From the NCBI GenBank assembly GCA_028456385.1, contig JALNQF010000196.1, positions 1 to 64,000 on the forward strand: DNA of 64,000 nucleotides, written 5' to 3'. The stretch's first letter is position 1. Every line of letters begins with the position of its first letter. The DNA comes from Ophiosphaerella korrae (taxonomy: Eukaryota; Ascomycota; Dothideomycetes; Pleosporales; Phaeosphaeriaceae). The translations under genes and the position numbers were made by a program. The notes under the pieces were generated by a model. That model saw nothing but the letters and a program-made list of their open reading frames with translations. It made no database searches and had not been told where the DNA came from. Below are positions 45,414-56,498 of this stretch, one piece after another.

Positions 45414-45710
45414 TTCAGACGAAGAGAATCGCGCATGAGTAGTTTGGACAGTGTATTGATATCGCCATTGGAGTAAGCGTGTTTCCATAGAGTAAGCATC
45501 ATCAGCATTTTATGACGTTGTACCCCATCTCGATGTGACTATGTGGCTGTGGTGGCTAGTGAGTGCATGGTCCAAGCTCGCCCACGATTCCATTAAGCGA
45601 GCTGAAATGGACATCTGCCGCCGCAACTTCACGACCACGACCACGACAACACGGTTCCCGACTTTCTGAACGCCCTCGGAAGTTCAGACGCCAATCAACA
45701 GTCCGAAACA

Positions 45711-46658
45711 ATGGCCACTACCCAGGGAGCTATGTGAGTCCCCTACACCACCGCGCACATGCGCCGAAATAATACTGACTATCAACAGCTCCAAGCGAAG
45801 GAAGTTCGTTGCTGGTACGATAATTGTATTTCGACAGAAATAACAGTTGCTAATTAATTAGACGGTGTTTTCTATGCCGAGCTGAACGAGTTCTTCCAGC
45901 GCGAGCTGGCTGAGGAGGGCTACTCCGGCGTCGAGGTCCGCGTCACTCCCACCGTCACCGACATCATCATCCGCGCCACCCACACACAAGAGGTCCTCGG
46001 AGAGCAGGGTCGCCGCATCCGTGAGCTCACCTCGCTCATCCAGAAGCGCTTCAAGTTCCCCGAGAACTCCGTCTCTCTCTACGCCGCAAAAGTGCAGAAC
46101 CGTGGTCTCTCTGCCGTCGCCCAGTGCGAGTCCCTCCGATACAAGCTCCTCAACGGCTTGGCTGTGCGAAGGGCCTGCTATGGTGTCCTGCGATTCATCA
46201 TGGAGTCTGGCGCCAAGGGCTGCGAGGTCGTCGTTTCCGGAAAGCTCAGGGCCGCTCGTGCCAAGAGCATGAAGTTCACCGTATGCACCTGCATGAAGCA
46301 ATTGGGCTTGGCTGACAGCAGATAGGATGGTTTCATGATTCACTCCGGTCAACCCGCCAAGGACTTCATTGACGAGGCCACTCGCCACGTCTTGCTCCGT
46401 CAGGGTGTGCTCGGTATCAAGGTTAAGATTATGCGCGGCTCAGACCCCGAGGGCAAGGCCGGCCCCTCCAAGACTCTCCCCGACTCCGTCACCATCATCG
46501 AGCCCAAGGAGGAGCAGCCCGTTGTCCAGCCCATGTCCCAGGACTACGGTGCCAAGGCCATTGCCGCTCAACAGGCGGCGGAACAGGCCAGGCAGGCAGA
46601 GCAGGGCGAGGGCGAGGCACAGCCAGAGGGTGGCGAGGGTTACACCGAGGAACAGTAG
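45711..46658 (+). CDS. RPS3: 40S ribosomal protein S3 (uS3)
   Basis: Exons 45711-45733, 45789-45814, 45862-46280 and 46326-46658 give 266 aa. The small first exons are characteristic of fungal ribosomal protein genes. The protein opens [32 protein letters not shown] and holds the type-2 KH domain ([19 protein letters not shown]), then the C-terminal S3 domain with [28 protein letters not shown] and [14 protein letters not shown]. The tail after about residue 225 is Gln/Glu-rich ([20 protein letters not shown]), as in other Pezizomycotina. It sits at the mRNA entry channel of the 40S subunit. The first intron splits the ATC codon for Ile8. Convergent with the galactanase gene. Confidence 0.96.
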
Positions 46659-46917
46659 ATGGATACCAGGCCGCGGGGCGCATGAGATTACGAAAAGGCA
46701 TTAACAGAGGTTACGATCACACTCATCTTCCTTTGCACATTCGGACGGCTGGGTGCTTTTGAACGGGAGGTTATGGAGTCTTGTGCTTAAGTGCTATGTA
46801 CTCTTTCAAACAATCCAACATCAGAAGATGGCTACCACCTACATCGAACCGTATTTTATCACGTGCTGTCATATTTGAGGCTGACATTTATAGAGCATAT
46901 ATATCTTGAGGTTTTGT

Positions 46918-47976
46918 TTAGATGCTGTTGAATACAGCCAAACTTTTCATGGCTTTTCCATCATCGCCTACCATCAGATTCCAGCCACAACTGCTTCCGA
47001 GCCCGGGGTTGGCAATCCAAGCCGGCTCCCAGTAGAACAAGCCCGTACCCTTTCCATTCGGGACAGCACTCACCCTCTTAGTAACCTCCTTCATCCACTG
47101 GATCTGTCCATCGACACTAATCGGAATCGATTTCGTATCTGCAGGAAACGCCGTGCTCGGATTCGGGCAATACGACGGCCAATTCGTCTCGACCACCATA
47201 ACCTCCTTGCCATACCTTTGCGCCAAACTATTTAGCGAACTCCCCAACGCCCCCAACGTCGCGCCCGCATTGTAAAACGGGTAATACGACACGCCCTGCA
47301 CGTCAAAGTCCGCGGCACTCAACCCCGCCGCCATCACCGTGTCAAACCACCACTTCAGCGTCTCCCACTTCCACCCGTTATCCAAGTGCACCATGATCTT
47401 CGGCCGCGGGCTCGCAGAGCTCTCTTTCACGCCCCGCGACGCCGCTTTGAGGAGTGCCGCAACGTTTGCCGCGCCCCCGCCACTCCCCAGCTGGCCCACG
47501 GGGAACAGCAGCCCCGGCGTGATTTCATTCCCAATGCTCACCATATCCAGCGTGATCCCGTTCGACTGGAACGCATCCAGCACGCTCTTCGTGTACGTAT
47601 ACACCTGCGTGACCAGCGCATCCTTGCTCAAGCCACGCCACGCCGCGGGCGTAACTTGCTTCCCCGGATCCGCCCAGTCATCGCTGTAGTGCAAGTCAAG
47701 ATAGATCTTGAGCCCCGCGGCCTTTGCGCGCCGCGCAAGCCGCAGGTTGTAATCGAGGTTGTACGACCCGGACGGCGGGTTGACCCAGAGGCGTTGGCGC
47801 ACGGTGTTTACGCCGCTGTCCTTGAGAATGGTTTCCAGGGGTTGGGTTTGGCCTGAGGCGGATTTGTAGGTTTTGCCGGATGCTTCGGAGACGAGGAGGG
47901 AGGACCAGTCGGCGCCTTTGTAGGTGAGGGCTAGGGCGGTGGGGAGGAGTGCTGCGAGGAGTGTGGTGATGTGCAT
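46918..47976 (-). CDS. Arabinogalactan endo-beta-1,4-galactanase (GH53), secreted
   Basis: A single-exon frame of 352 aa. Signal peptide: residues 1-16 (MHITTLLAALLPTALA), mature start near LTYKGADWSSLL. The GH53 TIM barrel shows VNTVRQRLWVNPPSG near residue 56, LDLHYSDDWADPGKQ near residue 93, the acid/base Glu151 in VSIGNEITPG, and the nucleophile Glu263 in VVETNWP. The end reads GLFYWEPAWIANPGLGSSCGWNLM. The length equals that of characterised fungal GH53 enzymes. It hydrolyses beta-1,4-galactan side chains of pectin (type I arabinogalactan) outside the cell, pointing to growth on plant material. No carbohydrate-binding module. All catalytic residues are intact. The ATG directly precedes the signal peptide. 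Confidence 0.95.
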   Translation of the reverse strand: MHITTLLAALLPTALALTYKGADWSSLLVSEASGKTYKSASGQTQPLETILKDSGVNTVRQRLWVNPPSGSYNLDYNLRLARRAKAAGLKIYLDLHYSDDWADPGKQVTPAAWRGLSKDALVTQVYTYTKSVLDAFQSNGITLDMVSIGNEITPGLLFPVGQLGSGGGAANVAALLKAASRGVKESSASPRPKIMVHLDNGWKWETLKWWFDTVMAAGLSAADFDVQGVSYYPFYNAGATLGALGSSLNSLAQRYGKEVMVVETNWPSYCPNPSTAFPADTKSIPISVDGQIQWMKEVTKRVSAVPNGKGTGLFYWEPAWIANPGLGSSCGWNLMVGDDGKAMKSLAVFNSI

Positions 47977-48415
47977 TGTGGAAGACTAGTTTGGCGGCCG
48001 CGAGAGGGGTGTCTGGGGCGTGTTTATATGGGGACTACATTGTGGATGTGTGCTTGTTGTTGTCACTCGATTTTCATATCGAGAGGATGATGGCGGGTGG
48101 GACGCCCGAAGGGAGGAGTTTTGCCGGGGGAATGGTGTTATTGGTGGAACGGGGGGGTTGAGGTCGTTGTTAGGTGTATAGTAGGCGTGGGTTTAGCGAG
48201 GGAGGTATGTGGGGTGCATATATTAGAGTGGATATCGAGTGCCGAGGGTAATATGGGTGGCGGCGAAACATGTCTTAGCTTGGTGGAAGCATAATCCAGA
48301 AATAGATATATGGCTTTCCATGAGCGTGTGGAGATGGGCCGGGAAAATGGTGGAAGTGGAGGTGAGGTGACGGCTTGGATGCAAAGTATGATATAAGAAG
48401 TACACTAAGAACCTA
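47977..48415. promoter_or_regulatory. Galactanase promoter / SDHAF2 3' flank
   Basis: 439 bp upstream of the galactanase and downstream of SDHAF2. G-rich tracts (GGGGGG near 48,150) are present; no coding signal is convincing. Confidence 0.45.
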
Positions 48416-49448
48416 TCAAACATCCAAGTTCTTGATCTCAGGCATCATACCAAGTCCCTTTCCTCGTGTTTGGTTGGCCTTTCCGCTGCCATTTAAATCC
48501 TTCATAACACCTCCTGCACTTCGCTCCTTGACATGCCTTCGGAGCAGGCCGAGAATTTCACTGCCCTTCCAGCGTTGCGGTACAGGTCGATATGCCGGCT
48601 TAAAAGTACCCACAGTCTGGGCCCATTCACCCGAGGCCGGCTGTCGTTTCCACTCGTCCTTCTCTTGCACCTTCGCATCCTTGCCTTGCGCATTGGGTGT
48701 CGCCAAGTCAGATCCAGAGCCCTCGGCTGTTTCTCGAGATGTAGGCGAAGGCTCTTGCGTTGCCCAGTAATAAATGTCCCAGTCATTCTCATCCAGGAAG
48801 AGATCGTATTGTTGAAGGAGCTTGGGAGGCATAGTAGCAAGGTTGGCATCGGCGAAAGTGCTGAGAAGCAGGTCACTTTCTAGCGTTCCCCTTTTCCTGC
48901 TTTGGTCTGTATAATTATTAGCAACTATACCAGCAGCTAGCAACGAAAAAATGAAAGACAGTGGTGTGTGCCGGGGCAAGGAACGGACATAGTAATCTGG
49001 CACGCATCGTGTTCGCGTCCTCTCCCGTCCTCCTCAACGGCTCGACTTTGAACTTGGCGCCCTCCAGCTCGCCGACACCTAATTCATTGTTGGCAGCACT
49101 CACAGGCTCAGGTTTCTGGGTTCCACCAGTCGTGCGCTGTGTATTTTCAGGCACGGCGTCCTTGGGTGTAAACTTAGCGTCCACGTTTTTCACCAACTCA
49201 GGCGGCGCCTTGTCCTTGCCGACCGATGGCATTTCATTGGTGATTGTCGAGGCCGTGTTGGCCATGTGCGGGTTCAATGGCTTTTCGATCTGGTAGCGAC
49301 GGTAGGTCTCAGAAGTATCATTTGTGCGCTTGTTCAGAGCCTCAAATTCATTGCTGCGGGATGTTGATATGCTGAAGAAACGCTGCGTGGGGCGAGGAAG
49401 GGCAAAAAGCACTCGTGATGAGCGAGCTATTATGTGTGAGGAATTCAT
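48416..49448 (-). CDS. Succinate dehydrogenase assembly factor 2 (SDH5/SdhE family), mitochondrial
   Basis: Two exons, 49448-48989 and 48906-48416, give 316 aa. The N-terminus ([28 protein letters not shown]) is Arg/Ser-rich and lacks acids, fitting a mitochondrial presequence. After a long low-complexity linker the SdhE core begins [39 protein letters not shown], with the conserved R-x-R-G-x-x-E-x-D motif, and continues [26 protein letters not shown]. This factor promotes FAD attachment to the SDH flavoprotein. A C-terminal extension of about 90 residues ([21 protein letters not shown]) is usual in filamentous fungi. The 82-bp intron has the weak donor GTCCGT, but it alone restores LLYQSRKRG in frame. 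Confidence 0.9.
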
Positions 49449-49839
49449 TGTGTAGATTTAGCGACGATGGGGTTGTCTGAGGTTGTTAGGTTGCAATTGG
49501 CGAGGTTGAAGTCCAAATCGATTACCGAGGGGAAAATGGAAAACGTCATAGCTCGCACGCTAGTCCGATGCACCATCTACTTTGATCTAGCCGCAGACAA
49601 CATCACTATTCACGACGAGAAATGTCAAGATGCTTGCATAGAGTATAGTGCCCATGGAGAAATGATCATAGAAAAAGCCTAAAAGCGCCAGTTTGAACAC
49701 CATCCCTTGAAGGATTACCCTCGCCTCTACCTGTATCTTCAGATGCGCCAAAACCTGATCAAAACAGCCTACTAAACCTCTGCCAAACCCTGACATACCA
49801 CTAACCCCAAACACCATGTTGAATGCAAATTTCTAAAAT
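49449..49839. other. Intergenic, no gene recognised
   Basis: 391 bp between the C2H2 gene's stop and the SDHAF2 start, both on the minus strand. A 71-codon plus-strand frame has no supporting features. Confidence 0.45.
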
Positions 49840-50789
49840 CTAGTTCGTGTAGTCGCCATGAACTTCGCGGCAATGCTTTATCAGCTTGTCCTTCCGGGCG
49901 TAAGTGTCGCTGCACCCATGGTGGTGGCACTCAAACGTTGATCCTCCATGAAAGTCTTCATAATGCCGCTTGAGGTCTTGGATCCGTCTGATCGTTTTCG
50001 GGTTGCAGTCCTCAAAGTGGCATTTAAACCGGTACTCCTTGGATTCGACGTTATACACAACTGTACCGAGTTCCACCATCTGAGATCCAGATGAGGACGC
50101 CATATTTCCGCTTGTCGCGGTGTCTGTGGGACTGAACTTCCGGTTAGAAATACCCCCATCAAGATTCATGGAATACCCACCTCGACCTTAGTTGCCCCAC
50201 TGGCGCTTGCTGCCCTTCGCGAGAATTTCGCTCATACCCATGCTCATAACTATTGCTCCCCATGCGATGAGACATGTCTGTCGAGTTTATGCTTGACTGC
50301 CCATATTCATTTATGGAGGTCCTAAAATCACGTGATGTCAGTTTCTACATAGTAGCATTTCCACGTATACAACTCACCTAGAAGGTCCAGCCATTTTCCT
50401 CGATTGGCCGGCCATATTTTGAGAGCGAGAGTACGCATGTGGCTGTGCCTGCGATCGGGATGCAGTATTGGAAGATGATGATTGACTGGCCATATTGTGA
50501 GGCCTGGAATACCCATGCGACTGTGCCTGCAATTGGGATGGGACATTGGTGGCTACCGATTGGCCTCCATACATGCCCTGGGGATAGTTTGGGTCTGCAT
50601 GTGGCATATATCAGCATAATTCCAGGTGTACAGATGGAGGATCAACAACGCACATGCGACCTGCGAATTTCCTACTCCCGGTTGTTGGTTTGATTGAGTA
50701 TATGCGTTCGTTCCTGTGTAGGACTGTCCGCTGGGATGAATACCATACTGGTAATATGACTCCTCCCCGTTGTTGTTCCAGCCTGACAT
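49840..50789 (-). CDS. C2H2 zinc-finger protein with Gln/Asn/Ser-rich N-terminus
   Basis: Exons 50789-50654, 50594-50378, 50321-50181 and 50131-49840 give 261 aa; all phases agree and introns have CTGAT/CTAAC-like branch sites. Residues 1-165 are low complexity (Tyr, Gln, Asn, Ser, Gly), containing two near-repeats: QAQSHGYSRPHNMASQS and QAQPHAYSRSQNMAGQS. The C-terminal 65 residues hold two zinc fingers: CHFEDCNPKTIRRIQDLKRH with a following DFH, and CHHHGCSDTYARKDKLIKHCREVH, both with C-x4-C spacing. No signal peptide; probably nuclear, DNA-binding. A gene with a similar plan is at 53401-54210. Exact targets cannot be inferred. Confidence 0.75.
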
Positions 50790-53400
50790 GATGTAGAATC
50801 TTGAAACACGTCTTCTAAGCGTAAAGATAGTCTAGGCAATGCTTCGACAGTTATACATCGTACCAGTGTTTAATATCCATAATGATGAGTAGAAATAAGG
50901 CAACAGAAAACAGGGGAGCAAATTCAACAGCACACAGAGTGCATATAGAGGACCCTTTAGGCACGTTGCCAACAACCAGCGAGCGCTGTGCCTGCTAGGA
51001 TTTGTATGTTTGTGCACGGTTACGTCTTTGCTGGCTCACGATATCGAGTCTCTGGTGATGCGGACGTGGCTTCGCTCGACGAATTGGGATCGTACCGTCG
51101 CAGGCGATGCACGACATCGTCGCGGGACGGCAAAACGCGCCCCGTCCACGAGCCACGTACTTCCGTCAGCCTGACACGTAGACGAGGCTGTGTGTATGGA
51201 CGGTTGAGCTGGCAGACTTCGAGGTTTATGTACATCCACGTCTCCCAGGACGCCCTAGGCCTTTTCGGGTTGCCCCAAAAATCTATTGGGCCCAACTACA
51301 TCATTTTACCAAGGGCGTGGCAGAAATCGCCTACGTTTCGCCTCATTCACTTTCTGACCAATCATCGTTCTAGTTCTCGAGGTCCTTCTCTCTCACAGCA
51401 GCTTACAGCCACACAGCTGTGCAACATCATTCCATGTACTTGCAGAAAGTTTCTGCATCATCGAGGTCAGCAACATATAAAATCTAGAATTGGTGCGCAC
51501 CGGAATTAATTGTACCACTTGCTATCGGCTGTTTGCGGCGTATGACCTACCAACTATATCATCCAGTCTGCAGTGCATATACACGGCTAGCTAACCTGGT
51601 GTACGGGAAAGTTTAATTTTAGGTTCACGTTCAAACACTTGCGTACGCAGAGAACTATTATGTCAGGAACCAAAAATATGGGTACCGTCTCCTGCATCAA
51701 TGATCCTGTACTGCTGCCCAAAGGTCAGCCACACGGTATCACCCCACCCAGGAAGGCGGTGTGGGGGCCCTGCGATCGTCAACTAGCAACGCATTATGAC
51801 ATATGCCGCCTTACCTGCTGTCTTCTACTAACAGCCTTTGGCAAGAAAGTTAAAATACGGCTCGTTCAGCCTCATCCCGGGGCACCGGACTGATCCAAAC
51901 TACATTGCCCTCAGAGTGCGCTTTCTTTATTGTTCACCGGCCCGAGGATTTCACTTGATGTGAAATTTCTCATGCCACGTTGTCCTACAAAGCATCACGG
52001 ACGCCTCAGGTGGAACAGCGCATCCTCTGACTGAGCCCCGGCCCGGGTAAGTCTACACAGGACGCCCAAGCAGAACGCCGGTCACTAACGCACTATGACG
52101 AAACGGCGTGTCGGTGCTCGACAATCATTCATTCTGACGTTTCACCACATCTACACGCAGGTGCGCGGTTTTTATTCTTACGCCGCCGCGTTTCAACCTA
52201 GCCTTCTATACGTCTCCCGCACTCAAGCAAATCTAGGTATTGACCTGAACCAACGGATTTACCTAGACCAATGCCGTCAATTACAGCCCTTCCGACCCTT
52301 CATGGGCTTGCTGGTTTAGCCTGACTTCAGCAGAGTGCGTATTCCAAGTTTCAGATCTCGTCATCGATCAAAAGAGCATGGAGGAGCGGATTCTGATTGG
52401 CAAGCGAAAGGACGAAGCTCTACAGCACGACAATACAACCTGGATGCACTCAAGTGGGTGTGAACTTATCAACCGGTGTTGATTACTCCGCGCATAACAG
52501 TAGATATTTGCAGCAATCCGGTGGCTATCTTACAACAAGGTTACACTATTTTAACCTTGATTTCTGATGCCGACTTGAAAATTATCCAACTTCTTTATAA
52601 GACGAGGAAGAGCGCGTCATACTATTGGAACTTCTTAGTCGAATCCGTCCTATAAAATCAGTGGCCATAGCGCTGGAAATAATATTACAAAGCCCCAGTT
52701 TCTCTGATTAATTCTCAGATGTCGGTCGACATTCTTTTGGCTGCGGTGTCAGACCAAGGCATCCGATGACCTATGAATACAAATTCGACTAAAGCGATAT
52801 GAGGATACTGCATAGGAGCGACAACGAATACCTGGTCAGCAATTAGTATTTCTTCTTTTGAGCAAGAAAGTGAAGAACATTTTTTTCACGAGAAGTTTCA
52901 TGGAATATTATAAGTTATTCGATAAATATGCTTTCGAAATTAAAAGAAGGCATAAAAGCCAACTTATCGCGATGGAATAGGATACGCACGTGATCAGTTA
53001 TGAGTTAGGTAAGCTTGCGGCTCTACGACTGGGCCCGAGAGAGATCAGATAGGACAGATAGGTACTGACAATTACTTATTACATAGCTCCCCCTACTAAT
53101 TCTAGGCTAAAACCGACCTCCTACCCCATGTATCTTATTTTGCGAGGAAAGTACCTAGCATACATAAGTCACGACAACGCAGTTGTTGAAGTGATTGTTC
53201 TTCTCGGGAGAGGATTAACGGTTGCTAGCACACAGATGGAGTACAAAGAGTTGTATTGCGATCGGTGCTTGGATCATTGCCCTTCTTAGATTTATCGATT
53301 CCACTAGCCCTTTCCAAGGTTACACACACCAGGTGACGTGGATCCTGTGTCACTCAATAGCTGAAAGGCTGAGAATCATTGGAGGCCACATAATGCATTG
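50790..53400. other. Long intergenic region, no gene recognised
   Basis: 2.6 kb between two C2H2-type genes. Scattered short frames on both strands lack splice structure or family resemblance. I see no tRNA, array or mobile-element end. The region may hold regulatory DNA or relics too decayed to read. Confidence 0.45.
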
Positions 53401-54210
53401 CTACACTCTATGGACATTTTCAACATGTTCTTTCAGCCTGTCTTCTCTGGCCATGGAAAATGTGCGCTCGCAGCCTGGATGCGGACAACAAAGAGGCGGA
53501 CTACCATGAAACTCCTTCACATGCCTTAACAACTCTTGCGTGCGGCCAAACGTCGTTCCAACACACTGCTGAAAGACACACCCGTAGCGTCGTTGCGGCG
53601 CCCCTTCAGCCACCAAAACAGTCCCTATTATTCTGTACGAAGCCCCGACTTGGGGTACCGCGGTGTTTACAAGGCTTTCTGTGGGAAACGTGTCACTAGG
53701 TGAAGGACTCCAGAAGTCGGGTGGAGGATGGTCGTCAGATGCTAATGCAGCGGAAGTGCTCCCTGGATGTTTGTTGTATACTGGGCCTGGACTGCGCAAA
53801 ACATTATTGACCACTTCATTTTTCATGTTAGGGGGATTTACCTTGTCGCCCACATGGGGTCTGCTGTTGCCATGAAGTGCTGCTCTGCTGGGTCCACGAA
53901 GGTAGATGGCGCCTGCGCATGAGCGCTCGGGGTCAGACACAACCTGTCAGAGTAAAGTTAGTCTTGATCAATACTATTATAAAAAGGAACACACACCAAT
54001 AATTGGAATCTTGGCTTGGGTATGCCAAAAGATCATCGTTTGAAGCAGGCTGTGCAACTGTAAGTGTTAGTCAGCACATAACCTACGTTTTAGTCGCTTA
54101 AATTTACACTCACCCCCATCATGCGTCTGCCCTTGGGCGGCAGGGTCTAGGCTTGGTAATGCTGTGACACTTGGGCGCGTATGCCTCTCTTGTGACTGAT
54201 AGCTAGACAT
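53401..54210 (-). CDS. C2H2 zinc-finger protein, second gene of similar plan
   Basis: Exons 54210-54114, 54057-53993 and 53943-53401 give 234 aa. The N-terminal 165 residues are Pro/Ser/Asn-rich (MSSYQSQERHTRPSVTALPS, DDHPPPDFWSPSPSD). Two zinc fingers follow near the C-terminus: YGCVFQQCVGTTFGRTQELLRHVKEFH and LCCPHPGCERTFSMAREDRLKEHVENVH, again C-x4-C, and the protein ends three residues later. The plan matches the gene at 49840-50789: finger pair at the extreme C-terminus, a -VxF- or -VVYN- lead-in (TVLVAEG/TVVYNVES), and no other domain. Start chosen at 54210; an in-frame ATG at 54249 would add 13 residues. The donor of intron 2 lies in a GTGTGTGTT run, where only one GT keeps frame. Confidence 0.68.
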
Positions 54211-55718
54211 GTCTGAACACAAGGGCTTGAACAGTAGAGCACCATGCAACCACAGAAAAGGCTCTTGGGTACGCTCGAAAGAGACTTTGTGGGGGGTGTC
54301 ACCATTTTAAACACCATCGCGTGTGATACTTAGCGGAGGACCTATGCGGCGCTGCTGCACTTCTGCACTTCCAACTGGGCACAGAATTACAGCAAATCGT
54401 GCCCACGCCGTGAGACGGTAACTCGAAGTCTATTATAACATCTTAGATTCAACAAAATGTGCAAGAGCTGCGCGAAGATTCTCGTCATACTATATCCGAA
54501 TCTCAGAGCTGCAACATCTGACTCCTACTCTTGACCTTATAGTCCGCAGCATGCTGTAGTTCACGACAGTAGGGAAGAATCAACGGCCTAGCCTAGTTCT
54601 CCAACGAGCCGCTTTCTCGCTGGAATTCAACAGCTCGCTTCCGCCGGCTGAAGAATGGGTTGGTGCAAAATGCGGGTGCTAGTGTTGAGCAGCAAAAACT
54701 GCTAGTCAGCAGAACTCTGTTGCAATGCGATTGGTCGTATTTCGGACAATTATTTTCGTGAGCCAGGATTGCTTTCGGCATGCACAGCTTCGACGACACA
54801 CCGGATACTAGGACACATACGCCTCGTACTACATCCATGACTCGGTTACTGCTGTCGGCACTGGTGTGCAGCCACAAAAGTGTTTACTACGCCGCGTATT
54901 GTGTTTTTGCAACGTTACACCGTCAGGCATATAGTCTTGGCTTTATTGCCCTACTGCTTTATCCTCCTTGCGATGTAGCATGGCTTGAATAGGGCAATTA
55001 AACTTTCCGTAGTATTAGAGAGGTCCCTTGATGAGGCTAGGATTTACACGTCATGTGGCGGTCAACGTGCGAACCAGGCAAATGTCTTGGATGCAGGCGA
55101 CCACGTCAATTACACGCGATCAAATAGGATGGTGTTTTTTTCAGACCGCTTCAGCTGGATGTCGTTACGATTCATGTTATGGTTACACTATAAGTACGCA
55201 TGATCGCAACAGATGGTAGTCTTTCATGCCTTGCAGAGATTGTAAGACTTGTATTGGCTGCAACTTATTCGTACTGTGGCGTAGTGGTGTAGAGTTGCAT
55301 TCTTAAAAATACTATGGGGGATTGTGTTGTAGTACGGCTTACCGGGTACCCCAGAAGACGTATCTTGTCACCGGACCGCGCGAGTACTGGAGACTGGTCA
55401 ATGGAGAATACGATGCAGGCTTTCTGGGTCTCAAAGTAGGTACGGAACACGACATGAAAAGCGTAGATTGACAGGGAACATTTGGATGGTTGAGTCAAGG
55501 GTAGAGTTACACAAGGCGCCCCTCAACCTAACCGGGCAATATTATCCATGTATACCCCAGCAAAATGGAAATGATGTATGTTACGGCATTAAAGCTTCGC
55601 CAATGTGTCAAGAGCACCAGTAACTTTCCCACCTGGGCGATAGCGCATTTGCGGGTTGAAAGTAAACGTGAAAAAGAGAAAGGGTCGACATGTGGTCAAA
55701 CCATACAGCCCTCTCAAT
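54211..55718. other. Intergenic, no gene recognised
   Basis: 1.5 kb upstream of the second C2H2 gene and downstream of the low-complexity gene at 55719. Short frames on both strands look random. Confidence 0.45.
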
Positions 55719-56498
55719 TCAAGCCTCATACATTTTGTATGCGAAGATGTGTCCAGCGCATATTGTTCCTGCGGCATAGGAGCAGAATTGGCCTGGGCAA
55801 ACGTTCATCATGGCAATGGGTGGATAGGGAGCGCTGCTCTCTACGAAGGCAGGGTTTCCCTGCGAGATGACAGGTGGCAATGGAGGTTCTGGAGCGAATT
55901 GCGGAATGCCTTGAAGATGAGCACCTGCCAAACCGCCGGCCATCGCTACTCGCTGTTGGTATACAGACGGGCTAGAGTTGTCCGTGAAGCCGAGATACGG
56001 ATCTGGAATCGGCATAGCGTAGTTGGGCTGAAGGTCTTGGATGTATTGGTTCGGTATAGCGACAGGGCTGTCATGTCAGTTCCTGAAAGTACATTTTAAC
56101 ACTGAAGTTACTTACTAGTTTTGAGCCCACAAGTTTGGATCATTTGGCTGGGGCTCGCTTCCCATCCCGAATGTAGTCCCTGAAAAACCAATAGCATTCG
56201 TTGTCGGCACTGTCGCTGGTGCTGCACCGTCTCCAGCGCCGATGGAATTCGGTGCCCCAAACTGCGAGATTCCACAAGACTGCATGTTGCCTACGATCTG
56301 ATGGAAAGGTCCCTGATAATTATTGGAAATATGAGGGTGGATGCTCGGCACCGCATTGACACGGGAAGAATTTGGATGATTGTTGGTTTCTGCAGGCGAG
56401 GGATTCTCGTTGGTGGAGCAGTTTCGATCATTTGACCTGGAGCCACGATAGGCTCTCTTATGCGGATGGCATATATCCTCAGGTCTTGAGGGAAACAT
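55719..56498 (-). CDS. Hypothetical low-complexity Asn/Pro-rich protein, 243 aa
   Basis: Exons 56498-56116 and 56067-55719. The 48-bp intron has donor GTAAGT, branch CTGAC and acceptor GACAG. The protein opens MFPSRPEDICHPHKRAYRG and is rich in Asn, Pro, Ser and Gly (ETNNHPNSSRVNAVPSIHPH, DPNLWAQNYPVAIPNQYIQ). The C-terminus has several Cys (MNVCPGQFCSYAAGTICAGHIFAYK) but no canonical finger. Composition, strand and gene size recall the two C2H2 genes to the left, without residue-level similarity I can defend. An upstream GTG-initiated extension exists, but ATG at 56498 is the first Met. Function unknown. Confidence 0.5.

Noticed and set aside
52095..52319. 74-codon plus-strand frame in the long spacer
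   Set aside because: Isolated, no similarity to a known family, no splice continuation; length is within chance expectation.
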